In this document: piece after piece, positions 21,853 to 32,052 of the stretch
Layout of the letters: each line of letters begins with the position of its first letter
How positions within the stretch are numbered: position 1 is the first letter of the stretch
Assembly: GCA_963930655.1 (NCBI GenBank)
Contig: OZ005605.1
Location: forward strand, 11,477,501 to 11,541,500
Direction of reading: 5' to 3'
DNA length: 64,000 nt
Origin: Myrica gale
Taxonomy: Eukaryota > Streptophyta > Magnoliopsida > Fagales > Myricaceae
The notes under the pieces: model-generated
Seen by the model: only the letters and a program-made list of their open reading frames with translations
What the model was told of the DNA's origin: nothing
Database searches by the model: none
Translations under genes and position numbers: made by a program

Positions 21853-22013
21853 GCAGAGATGGTGAAGAAGAGGGAGAAAAAAAATTGGAGAGGAAGGGAC
21901 TCACGTGTGGAAGAAAGGGAAAAGGGGGCACAAGCCTCACGTGAAAGCTAGGGAGCCGAGCCGGAAAGCCAAATCTCTACCATCCAGTCGGATCCTTCAC
22001 AAAAATTTCTTTT
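21853..22013 (-). repeat. Right arm of the inverted-repeat element
   Basis: Complement of the left arm without the ~60 base extra block. Ends CCAGTCGGATCCTTCAC at 22013. Confidence 0.65.
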
Positions 22014-22475
22014 AGAGGCAATATATTCCCTCTAACTTGCTCATAATACCATTCTGGAAGAATAGTTATACGGAGTCTTGGTAAAAAAATTACTCCCCCT
22101 ATCACCCACGGGTCCATCCAAACCTTTGTAGTTTATCCATTGCAGATTTGCCAACAAGCACCTGCTTGAAGATGTGGATTAGCTTACAAATGCCTCTCCA
22201 TGGCCAAGTAGCAACACAAGGCGAAGCAGAGTGTCAAAAACTTGAGGTGTGCAAATATTTAGCTTTACATAGGGATACCCATAGGGAAGGTTCATCCCTA
22301 ATGACCTTTCAACCTAGCCACCCCAACAAAGCCACATTCATCCTCTCCAAGGATCGAATACCCAATCCTTTCCCTATCTGCGACAGTAGTTTAGCCTTCC
22401 ATCTAGATATGCGACTCAAAATTCGATCTTTTAAGTCATCCAGGACTCTAGTTTTAGCTCTTGGAAAAATAAAGG
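22014..22475 (-). mobile_element. LINE middle part (region after reverse transcriptase)
   Basis: On the minus strand: FPRARTRVLDDLKDRI, then RISRWKAKLLSQ, then GLGIRSLERMNVALLG and SLWVSLCKAKYLHTSS. These blocks follow the reverse transcriptase domain in plant L1-type LINEs. Several stops. It lies between the inverted-repeat element (ends 22013) and an LTR that starts at 22476. Confidence 0.7.
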
Positions 22476-23448
22476 TGTTAGCCCAAGGTTGATTTTTGAG
22501 CTATCTAATCCGATTTTGATGATAACAAACGATAAAATAGCTTTGGAATATTTTTAGAATACGTGGTTGTCAATTCACAGTTCAATCGAGAGTATTCACT
22601 TGTATTTAATCTCCCTTTAGTTCATTAAGCCCTACAATTACATTAACACATCATGGCTTGTACTTAAATTGTTATATTTTCATTATAAGAGTTTTCGTAT
22701 TGAAATGGAAATGATTGCACATCATTAAAGCACTTAAACCCTCTTCCAGTCAGGATGGTGTCGACACATGTGTTACAAAGTGTCGACAAATTACATTGCT
22801 ACCAGCAAGCCAACTTGATGGTGTCGACACATGGTTGAAATAAGTGTCGACACATGTCAGAGGCACCTGAAAGTTGTTTCCAGGCTTGAAGAAGGTGTCA
22901 ACACATAGGCATATATGTGTCGACACATGTCTCGGGAAGCCAGATTTTTTAAAGATGACTCAACACGGATTTCAAGACATTGTGGCACTTAGGGCACCTC
23001 TCCAACATTCTAAAAATGCCCTTGCGGACCACCCAATACTGAAGGCTTTAAATACAACCTTATGGAGTGACAAAAGACATCTATTGTGTCATCAATCTTG
23101 ACCTAGCCTCCCAAAGAGAGACAAAAAAGCAAAAGAAGAAACCTACACGATTCCAAGAGATTTGTTATTGTCACTTGCTATTTTATTGTGCATTGTATTT
23201 GCACATCAAGCTTTTAGAGCCATTGTTTTTTATTTCATCTATACAACTTTGAAAAACATTGAAGTGCGGGATACACTTAGGCCTACCTGTTGAGGATAGA
23301 AGAAATATCATTGGTTTTGAGATTTGTTGTACGAGTTGAAGCATAAGCTCTGGAAAATGTTTATAACAGTTATTTAGCCCAAGGAAGGCAATAGCCTTGG
23401 GGGTAATAGCTCAAGGATGACAATAGCCTTGGGATGGACGTGGGCAAG

Positions 23449-26400
23449 TGTCACGCCCCGAACGCTAGCCCGAAGGGGGTTAATGACAGCTGCGAACATC
23501 CACTCAATGAATGTTCCAGCGTTTTCTCTTAATCATGCAGCGGAATTTTTTTTTATACACATCTAACTGAGAGAGACGGGCCAAAGAGATTTGCTATAAC
23601 TTCAACTTACCCAAAACGACTTCTTCGGAATAGGGTAAGCGTCTTAATGACATTGCACGGCTACACAGCTGAAGTACATGATCTAAGGGATTCCATCAAA
23701 TCCTCTTCACATTGACCTACTCATAACATCTTTATAATACATCTTGAATCCTCTAATGAACAACAAAAGAGGAAAGATCATTATCGTCGGTTCCTCTTCT
23801 AGATTTCCCCTCCTGAAACGTTATCTGGAATGATACAATTTAAAACTGAGTCAAAAGACTCAGTAAGGAATTATAATTAAAACATGGACTTGAAATCATG
23901 GTTTGGAAATATGAACTTGAAATCGTGAGTTTGAAACCATGAACTTGTTCTTGAACTCATAATCACGAACTTAACCTTGTAAGCATGCACTTGAACTTGA
24001 AATCATCATGAACTTGAAATCATAATGAACTTAAAATCATAAGCGTGCACTTGAACTTGAAATCATAAGCATGCACTTAAACTTGAAATCATTATGAACT
24101 TGAAATCATAAGGAACTTGAACTTGAAATATCATGTAAACGTATATAATTCATGCATGATCATGAATTTTGATGCACGTGTATGCCTCATGATTGCATAT
24201 GCACATGCACTTGCTCTTGAAAACATCACTTATACTTATAAATCTCTTTCTTTTGGAAAATCTTTTCAATCCTTATCTTATGGGCTACTTGAGCTCCACT
24301 TACCCCTGGCATCAGGGTTGTGCGTTCCCATTGAAATTGTCCCCTATTTCCCTTGGGGACCTTACATATGGTTGAGCTAGCACACCTTCTCGCATTCGTC
24401 CTTCAGTGGCTAGACACAACCCTTGGAGGTTCACACCTTCTTGCAAGCATCCTTCAGTGTGATTGCACATACCTCCTGGACTACCCATCCTTCTTGCAAG
24501 CATCCTTCGGTATGGGTGCCCTAGGTGACATCCACCCTTCACGTAAACGTCCTTCAGTATGGATGCACCATCTTGACTTGGTACGGTACCGACCGACTTG
24601 GGTTCATTAACTTACTTGTCATAAAACTTGTCATAAAGTAGCATAAAAATGGTACTTTCATTTGCATAAACTTTATCTTTCATCCTTATGAGAAAAATAA
24701 ATCCTTATGCTCGATGATGAGTAATTAACTTATCATAAAATGCTTCTCATACTTTCATTTGCACAAAACTTTATTTTTCTTTCAAGAAAATCATGCAAAT
24801 GCTCATGACGTATCATTCTTGATGACGAATATCTCATAAAACTTTCGTAATCATAAAAACTTTCATGTTTTTATTTGCACAAAACTTCTTTCATGCTTCC
24901 ATGCAAATACGTATACTATGTCATGCTTGTTGAGAAAGAACTTGTCATGCTTGGTTATAAACCTGTTATGCTTGTTCATAAAACATGTTGCGTATCATTC
25001 CAGTTTTCATAAAAGTAAGTTTTTCACTTACAGATATAAGTTCCACTTACTATTTTCACTTACAAACGTAAGCTCTTCTTACTTCGCTTGCTTGTGGGTT
25101 GAATGCCCCTTTACTTACAATTGGATCATACTATTGTTATTCCTCATGACGTATCATTCTTGATGACGAATATCTCATAAAACTTTCGTAATCATAAAAA
25201 CTTTCATGTTTTTATTTGCACAAAACTTCTTTCATGCTTCCATGCAAATACGTATACTATGTCATGCTTGTTGAGAAAGAACTTGTCATGCTTGGTTATA
25301 AACCTGTTATGCTTGTTCATAAAACATGTTGCGTATCATTCCAGTTTTCATAAAAGTAAGTTTTTCACTTACAGATATAAGTTCCACTTACTATTTTCAC
25401 TTACAAACGTAAGCTCTTCTTACTTCGCTTGCTTGTGGGTTGAATGCCCCTTTACCTACAATTGGATCATACTATTGTTATTCATAGGTTTACTAGACGT
25501 ATAGAGTAATCAATCAATTACTCACGCTTCATCATACAAAATCGTCCTTATTCCTCATTCAATATCTCATACTTCATTATACACATACTTCATCATATAA
25601 AATCATCTGTATCCTTGACTTCTAATTGGTGATCTTACACCACAAGGTATTTTCTTAAGTGAAAAACCTAGTAGGGTCTCCTAATAGGTCAATAGGAAAC
25701 TTAGAAACTTAGGAAAAATTTCATGAAATTCAAAGAAGTCGGTCGAGCACTCATCGAGCGTTAAGCCTCTGTATAAAAGTATTAAGGGACGCTCGAGCGC
25801 TGGTCGAGCGTCAGTCGGGCGTAACTCTCTGTGAAATTGTTCGAAGGACGCTCAGCGCTGGTCGAGCGTCGGTCGAGCGTGAACTTACTGCACAAAAATT
25901 CTTGAAGGATGCTCGAGCGCTTGTCGAGCGCATGCCCATTTTTCAGACACAAAACACACATTAAACAACCAACACACCCGAAATTTGTCTTAACATGCTC
26001 TCCTCTTATAACCTCATATTCCAGACTTCCACTTAACACCTACAAATCAAAGCTTCAAACAAAACCATGATCTCATTACCTCAAATAAATGCTATTGCAT
26101 CTATCCCACTTCTTTTGGTCTTTTATCAAACACCTAGTGTGCATCTATGTTTCTCTTGGGTTTTTAAAGTTCCAGATCTAACCATATTCTCCATGGTTTT
26201 GTGCACAATCCATACAACTCTCTAAAGCTCACTAGATCTACATTTTCCTCAAAGAAAACACATGAATGTCAAGGAGAAAATCAAACAAACACACAATCAA
26301 CAACCATTCAAAAGAAAAAGAGAACATGGGTGGAAATGGGTATGGCTTGGCCGGCCATAACCACTCACCTCCTTCTCTTCCTCTTTCTTTCTCTTCTTTC

Positions 26401-27567
26401 TTTCTCCTTCTTCTTTTCTTCTCTCCTTCTTCTTCTTTCTTCTCTTCTCTTCTCTTCTTCTTCTTTATTCTATTCTCTTCTTCGGTGGGAGCTAGGGCAA
26501 GGTGTTTTTCGATTTTTTGGGGGGGGCTGCTTATACGGGAGAGCTTGGGGGAAGGGAAAAGGCAAAACTGCCCTTCCCCTACTTTCCCTTCTTATCTCTC
26601 AATCTTCCCCCTACTTTCCTTTTCTGCCCCTAAAGAAAATTTATTTTTCTTTTCTGCCACTCCCACAATTAACTCTAATATATCTCCTCATTTTTGTTCC
26701 AAGGATTCTCATATTTCCAAGGCTAAAGCCCCTAATTAAAATATTTCCAAATCTTGTAACTTAGGGACATTTTCCATTAATAAAACAATTTCATCAATCT
26801 CGATTGCTCAATCTAATGGCAATTAATATACCAGTCAGATCCTAGCTTAAAACTCATAAAAACGTTAGGGGAAAAATCCCCCTAAACACAACTTGAAATT
26901 AATTATCCATATATACATCCTCAATATAATCCTTACACTATCCCTTACTCAATACTTTACAGCATACCATGTCTGGGCTAATGTCTATCGACTTCCCACC
27001 ATCTTAACCTCAATAAATTTCTTAACTAAGCTTATACAACTTTCCTCAATGTTAGGGTTCACAAGTCTTCCATTAGAACTCCAAATTCATCATATATGGA
27101 ATTTTAACTAGTCCCGCTCGAGCGCCAGTCGAGCATCGGTCGAGCGCCAACTTACTGTCCAACTCACTGTGTAGAGTTCCCAAGGGCCGCTCGAGCACCT
27201 GTCGAGCGTTGGTCAAACGACAAAACACTGTCCATCATATTTCCTTAAGGTCGCTTGAGCGCCTGTTGCCCGCTGGTCGAGCGCAATGTCACCTAAAAAC
27301 AGGGTGCTAAAAATCTTCCTATTCCAACACCCCAATTATGATCCTCCAATTATTTCACTAAATCCCCAAATACTCAACTTCAATATTGTCAAACTACAAA
27401 CAACATATCAATTCAATTAAAATTATAGATGCACAAAATACTAGGGGAAATCTTCACCTGGACATAACCTTAGATTAATTCCCCTATACCTGCCTTCCGC
27501 AATAATTAGAGCACATCTTAAGGAGTCATAATTCTTTTACAAAGATAGAAAAAGTTAGGGTCTCACA
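23449..27567 (+). mobile_element. Nested solo LTR of about 4.1 kb (TGTCACGCCCCGAA family)
   Basis: Starts TGTCACGCCCCGAACG, ends GGGTCTCACA, and is flanked by GCAAG on both sides (23444-23448 and 27568-27572). There is no second copy of the start inside, so it is a single LTR-like unit and not a two-LTR element. Internal structure: AT-rich 'gaacttgaaatcat' repeats (23880-24130), about four ~62 bp units with 'ttgcaagcatccttc' (24380-24570), a 341 bp tandem duplication (24804-25485), CTCGAGCGC repeats (25740-25930 and 27110-27290), and a pyrimidine tract (26370-26480) whose 187-codon and 157-codon frames look like chance reading of CTT runs. Same family as 1-783. No gag or pol. Confidence 0.7.
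24804..25485 (+). repeat. 341 bp tandem duplication in the nested LTR
   Basis: 24804-25144 and 25145-25485 are almost identical (one clear difference, cttacaattgg versus cctacaattgg). The same 81-codon frame therefore appears twice (24918 and 25259). The near identity marks it as much younger than the element. Confidence 0.9.
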
Positions 27568-27745
27568 GCAAGTCTTGGCCGAGCCACCTAAAAATTGTTG
27601 TATTATCTCTCTTTCTTAACTCTCTTTCATTATTGATTTTATCTATTGCCTCTCTATTATTATTGCTTGAAACCGTTTTCAAATCTGAGTTTTATTCAAA
27701 AAGGTTTCATATTTTATTTAAACCTGATACACCCCCCCCCTCTTG

Positions 27746-27935
27746 GGTTGTTATCTATGTTTGTTAAACAAAATTTTACATTTTCTAAAATTTTAACACA
27801 ATAAAAAATTACAATATAATCTCTCTCCCCATCATATCATTACTTTTCACTATAATAAATATTAAAAATCATCTCTCTCTTCACTTTTTTATCAAATCCA
27901 ATACCCTAAAATTTTATTACTCAAACACAACCTTT
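27746..27935. mobile_element. AT-rich MITE-like repeat, copy 1
   Basis: Shares CTAAAATTTTA-rich ends and the internal blocks 'aaaaattacaatataat' and 'aataccctaaaatttta' with 47567-47790. The end 'actcaaacacaacc' is roughly the complement of the start. Non-coding. Confidence 0.45.
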
Positions 27936-27939
27936 AGAC

Positions 27940-28350
27940 TCACAAAGGGGAAGGCCATGGTTCCTCATTTTGGTTGGCATTCGCTGGAGGTGAAGTGAAT
28001 CTGCAATTCTCATACCATTCGATCCCATGACGTTCTTACTAAAATACACTGCCGACTTCTCGCAATTCAAGAGCTAACCCGAACAATGCATATATTTCTC
28101 TAACAAAGATTGATCTGCAAATCTTGAATACGAGCTCGAGAAAACACCAACACATCATCAGCAAAGAATATATGGGTAATTGATGGAGCAATAGAATTGA
28201 TTTTGAATCCCCTTATCTGTTGGTTCAATTCTGCCCGAGAGATGAATCTGTACAGCACCTCCGAAACCAGCAAAACATGAAAAAGGGATAATTTATCTGT
28301 TGGAACTACATCATACAATTCAAATAAAAAATTGTAGAAAACCATAATCC
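27940..28350 (-). mobile_element. LINE fragment with reverse transcriptase active-site block
   Basis: The minus-strand frame includes a block LVSEVLYRFISRAELNQQI followed by ITHIFFADDVLVFSRA; FADD is the catalytic motif of LINE reverse transcriptase. Probably the upstream part of the same LINE as 22014-22475 and 15070-16317, since the three pieces are co-linear on the minus strand. Upstream LINE parts are not recognisable beyond 28350. Confidence 0.65.
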
Positions 28351-29049
28351 ACTTAATATTAACAAAAATAGTATTCCTGCTGATAATTTAAAATATATGA
28401 ACAATTACTAAGCACCCTTAGTCTTATGAAGTACTACTAATTTCCTAATATACATTCTTCAATAATGTAATTGCTGAGGTATCCTCGTACGCTTTACTAT
28501 TTTGTTTGTTTCTTAGCCCTCGTACACTTTACTTAGGTAGGTGGAGTTATGCTTTAATTTAGAACATATTTTAGCAAATGTAGGTAAATGTAGAAACTCT
28601 GATTTGACTTGTTGCTTTTTTTTGTTTTTATTCTTTTTTTATCACTCCAAGAGAATCGAAAATAGAAAAAAATACAGAAATTATATAATTATAAATCAGT
28701 AGTGTTTTGAAGCGCAATGGAATCAAAGCTAGTTGACCTGGTAGTCCCTCTAGTTTTTGGAAGAAACCAAAACCCTTGTTGCCAGTTGCCTTTTAAAAAA
28801 ATAAAAATACCTAAAAGTCCATATTAAAAACACCCCAAAAACTTGATCGCTTGACTTCTAGAGAGAAGACGGGTTGACTAGAGGAGAGAAGAATGAGAGA
28901 GTGGTCACAGAAAACCAAAAAAATGAACGAATAGACAGAGAAGTGCGCTGCAAAAAAGAGGGACAACGACAAGAGAAGCTGTCTTGGTATCCGCCACGTG
29001 TAATTCAAGATAACTTGCTTATGCACCAAAACAAAACAAAATGCGAATT
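28351..29049 (+). other. Upstream region of the RHC1A-like gene
   Basis: AT-rich with no gene I can support. A purine-rich stretch at 28860-28980 gives overlapping short frames on both strands. A probable core promoter and transcript start lie close to 29050-29080, where a CT repeat ('ttctctctctctctgag') begins. Confidence 0.4.
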
Positions 29050-29736
29050 TCCACACTGAACCGGCCTAGGGGTTTCTCTCTCTCTCTGAGTACGAAGGCC
29101 TTTTGATCTACTCAGTCGTCGTTCGATCTCCCGAAGGTGCGTCCCAATATCCGAATCTCGGGGATGCTTTTCGAATTATTTCAAATATAGAAAGTCGTTA
29201 ATTTTTCTGATTGATTTCCCTGTTTGGTAGCTTGTTAAATGTGGGTTTGATACTGAGATGCGTAGAGTTTCAAGTTTTTTATCTGCGATTTGGAACCCGA
29301 GACATGACCAAAATTTGATGCTCATTTAAGCTTAATTCGTCATAGGTTTAGTTTGAGGTCAGTATTCCAAAAGTATACAACGCTAAGCATACAGGCAGTA
29401 TTCGATTGATTGCCATTAGATTTTCTTTTCTTTTCGATGGTTTTCTCTGCAACTAAACGAAGTGTTGTCACATTTCCTTCAATTTCAATATATGCTTTCT
29501 CTGCTGTTGGAGTGCCAAATTAGATCTGTCAAATTGGGTACTGTATCTGTTAATATGTGGACAACAGTAATATTTCCACGTTTGCGATGGGTTTATTTTT
29601 TTTGGTCCACCTAAAAAAGTTTAACAAATAAAAGCATAGAATTTGGGAGTATACCACTTCCTTTTTGTTTCAATTTCGTTATAGATTGCCCTCTGGTGCT
29701 TCAGTTGATGATTCGCTTCTACGAGTTGTCTATTTT

Positions 29737-29771
29737 TCTTTTCTTTTCTTTTTTCTTTTTTTTGATAAGTA
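29737..29771 (-). mobile_element. LINE stub: 35 bp tail insertion
   Basis: The insert is a T-rich run ending GATAAGTA, that is TACTTATC plus poly(A) on the minus strand: the exact 3' end of the LINE family found at 39675 and 52876. It is flanked by a perfect 16 bp duplication, ACGAGTTGTCTATTTT (29721-29736 and 29772-29787). Best explained as a severely 5'-truncated LINE insertion in the 5' leader intron of the RHC1A-like gene. Confidence 0.75.
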
Positions 29772-30996
29772 ACGAGTTGTCTATTTTCTGTGTAGTGGAA
29801 TCCTTACAGTAAGCCCTTATGATTCATTAGGTGGAATCGCATACAGAGTAGGTCTATTAAAGAGAATTTGGGGCATTGCCGCTACTTATTTTATCATATT
29901 TGAATGTAATTATCAGTGGATGATTCATGTCTCTGGTTGAAGCAAAATGCCAGCGAATTCATTTTTTTTTTCTTTGGGGGGGGGGGGGCATGTTTCATAT
30001 AGCCGTTTTCTCTTTGTTAATAAAGTCTTCTATTAGGTGTATGGTAATTTTTAGGGTCATGTTGGAACTTTTCATTGCACTGCGTGAGAGATGACATTTT
30101 GAGGATGTATATTATTAGAGTTTTATTTTGAACGAATTATTCTTAAAGTAGGGAGTTAATATCATAGAATTTGTTTTTGAAGGAATTTTTTGTCATTTTG
30201 ATGCATCCTAAAGCCTGAAGGGCATATTTCTGATTGGTAAGAAGCGACCGTTTCCAAGTGAGAAGTGTATACAATTAGTATTAATAACTTCTTGTTGGAT
30301 TTACAGTGATAATTTGCTCAAAATCATCGAGATTGAGCAGTGAATGCTGAGGTTTGAGTGTCACACCTCCACTTGTGTGGTAGTACATAGATAATGTCTC
30401 TTGGGCCTTGGCTTTTACATGCCTACACTAGTCCCTCTGTGTGTGTGTGTTTCTGTTTGTGGGTTAAGTTATTTTTTTCCTTATATAGCTTTCATGTAGC
30501 TTTTCTCCTTGTTTCTCGAGGGTGATGCAGTGGTGAATCGTTTCAACTCTTTCAATATTTTAGTTAATTTAATGCTGAGGCCATCTCTCTTGTTTGTTGT
30601 TCTTCCACAGGAGCAATTGCTCTTCTATCAATTCTGGTGTATTCTTTTGTAGGTAATTGATTTTTATATCCCTTTTTCACTTTTGTGTATCTGTATCTTT
30701 GCTTTCTAATTCTGGTGTGATTACTTTAACTACTGGACTTTGGTTCTCTTTTTAACTCTCTGTTTCCTTTTCTTTGAAGTGGATGGTAGGTGGGCTGAAA
30801 GGGGTTTTGAAAAACTATAGGAATTATGGTTTCTGAACTTGTAATTAATCCAGTCAAATTAATTTTTGCTCCATATCCTATTAAGGAATTCTTTGCTTTA
30901 TGTTTGATCCTTGTTTTTCAAAATGTAGCTTTGATATTATAATTCAGTTTTGACTCTTTATTTTTTCCATTCTTTATTCCTTCAATGCAGAGGCAT

Positions 30997-31044
30997 ATGG
31001 GAAATGTACATTGTATTGCAAATTTGGACAATATGTCCAGATAA
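30997..31044 (+). CDS. Upstream ORF in the RHC1A-like leader
   Basis: ATG at 30997 opens 15 codons (MGNVHCIANLDNMSR) and stops at 31042-31044, 87 bases before the main ATG. If the leader exon begins at 30991, this is the first AUG of the coding exon and could lower translation of the main frame. No family is known for the peptide. Confidence 0.4.
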   Translation: MGNVHCIANLDNMSR

Positions 31045-31131
31045 CAGTTAAAGATTGAGGAGTTCCAGGAACGAGTCCAAGGGACTTGAGTTTGGCTTTG
31101 AAGACTTTGTGAAGGGAGGGAGAGAAAAAGG

Positions 31132-32052
31132 ATGTCAAGTGGCAGATACACCCATTGGTGTTACCGGTGCAGGCGGCCGGTTCAACTGCGAGGACGAGAT
31201 TCAGTTTGCTCCTCCTGTAGTGGAGGATTTGTTCAAGAACTTGATGATATGGTGCACATCAGCCCATTTGATTTCTTTCGACTGGACGTTGATGAAGATC
31301 GCGACAGGAGGTTAGGACTTATGGAAGCTTTCTCAACCTTCATGAGGCATCGATTGGCAGACAGAATCCATAGCCAGGACATGAGGGCTAGATCAGATTC
31401 AGTTCCGGAACATGCTCCTGGTTTTGGTCCTTTGCTGATTTTTGGTGGCGAAATTCCTTCTAGGTTTGGAAATGGTGGGCTTGAAGCTCTCTTCAATGGG
31501 ACCCCTGGTATTGGTCTTACACGGGGTAATGCTGGTGATTACTTTATAGGTCCTGGACTGGAAGAGCTGTTTGAACAGCTTTCAGCTAATGATCGGCGAG
31601 GCCCTCCTCCAGCAGCTAGATCTTCAATTGATGCAATGCCAACCATTAGGATTGCACAGAGGCATCTTCGTTCTGATTCACACTGTCCGGTCTGCAAAGA
31701 AAAATTTGAGCTGGGGTCTGAAGCAAAGCAAATGCCATGTAATCATATATATCATAAAGATTGTATTGTCCCATGGCTAGTCCAGCACAACTCATGCCCT
31801 GTATGCCGCCAAGAACTGCCACCACAGGGAACAAATGGTGGCTGTAGCTCAAGTAGTCGAAGTAGAAGCAGCAGTTATCTCAGTAATGCCGATGGAAGGG
31901 AGAATCAAGGAAGAAGGAATCCATTCTCTTATTTGTGGCCTTTCCGCTCATCCAATTCTAGCTCCAACCATAATGGAACTGCTAGAAGCAACTCTCCAAC
32001 TATACATGAAAACAACCAACAGATGGGTTATTCAGGATGGCCTTTTGAGTAG
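31132..32052 (+). CDS. RHC1A: RING-H2 E3 ubiquitin ligase, RHC1A type
   Basis: A 306 aa protein in one exon. An N-terminal zinc ribbon (Cys10, Cys13, Cys26, Cys29 in WCYRCRRPVQL..VCSSC) is followed by a low-complexity linker with conserved LLIFGG and GDYFIGPGLEELFEQL segments. Then a RING-H2 finger (C185PVC .. C-N-H-x2-H-x2-C .. CPVC) and a Ser/Asn-rich tail ending MGYSGWPFE. The arrangement, length and tail match Arabidopsis RHC1A and relatives (BCA2 zinc-finger ligases). The finger recruits a ubiquitin-conjugating enzyme; the substrate cannot be told. All eight RING ligands are present. The start at 31132 gives the family's MSSGR N-terminus. It converges with SPT6. Confidence 0.93.
   Translation: MSSGRYTHWCYRCRRPVQLRGRDSVCSSCSGGFVQELDDMVHISPFDFFRLDVDEDRDRRLGLMEAFSTFMRHRLADRIHSQDMRARSDSVPEHAPGFGPLLIFGGEIPSRFGNGGLEALFNGTPGIGLTRGNAGDYFIGPGLEELFEQLSANDRRGPPPAARSSIDAMPTIRIAQRHLRSDSHCPVCKEKFELGSEAKQMPCNHIYHKDCIVPWLVQHNSCPVCRQELPPQGTNGGCSSSSRSRSSSYLSNADGRENQGRRNPFSYLWPFRSSNSSSNHNGTARSNSPTIHENNQQMGYSGWPFE

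Larger units (their letters stand above)
16318..22013. mobile_element. Inverted-repeat element of about 5.7 kb, non-autonomous
   Basis: Its ends form an inverted pair: 16318-16555 matches the complement of 21853-22013, sharing GGATCCGACTGG, GGCTTTCC.GCTCGGC and CTTTCACGTGAGGCTTG in order. The left arm has an extra block of about 60 bases. Long arms suggest a MULE-like element. It interrupts the LINE reading on the minus strand. No transposase is visible. The interior 16560-19610 shows no recognisable gene, only short AT-rich frames. 19611-20803 is an hAT insertion, and 20880-21400 holds overlapping short frames with no family I know. The target duplication is unclear. Confidence 0.55.
22476..27745 (+). 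mobile_element. Second TGTTAGCCCAAGG-family LTR, split by a nested solo LTR
   Basis: Starts TGTTAGCCCAAGGTTG at 22476, like the inner LTR at 12813. Carries TGTCGACACATG palindromes at 22750-22930 and 'gggatggacgtgggcaag' before the nested element, and resumes with 'gcaagtcttggccgagccac' at 27568. The right end lies near 27745 after the cytosine-rich 'cccctcttgggttg' block. No coding domain. Right boundary and target duplication not resolved. Confidence 0.65.
29050..31131 (+). other. 5' leader region of the RHC1A-like gene with introns
   Basis: Likely leader exon around 29050-29133 ending at CCCGAAG before GTGCGTCC, an optional exon about 30612-30651 (after TTCTTCCACAG, before GTAATTG), and the leader part of the coding exon from 30991 (after TTCAATGCAG). 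These splice sites are inferred by eye; the long intron between is T-rich, as expected for a plant leader intron. Contains a G run at 29979-29988 and the LINE stub at 29737. Confidence 0.45.

Noticed and set aside
26201-26764. 187-codon and 157-codon plus-strand frames as genes
   Set aside because: They read a CTT/TTC-rich tract in two frames within the solo LTR; composition explains the open frames.
23449-27567. Complete LTR retrotransposon with two LTRs
   Set aside because: The start sequence TGTCACGCCCCG occurs once only and no gag or pol domain is visible; a single LTR-like unit fits better.
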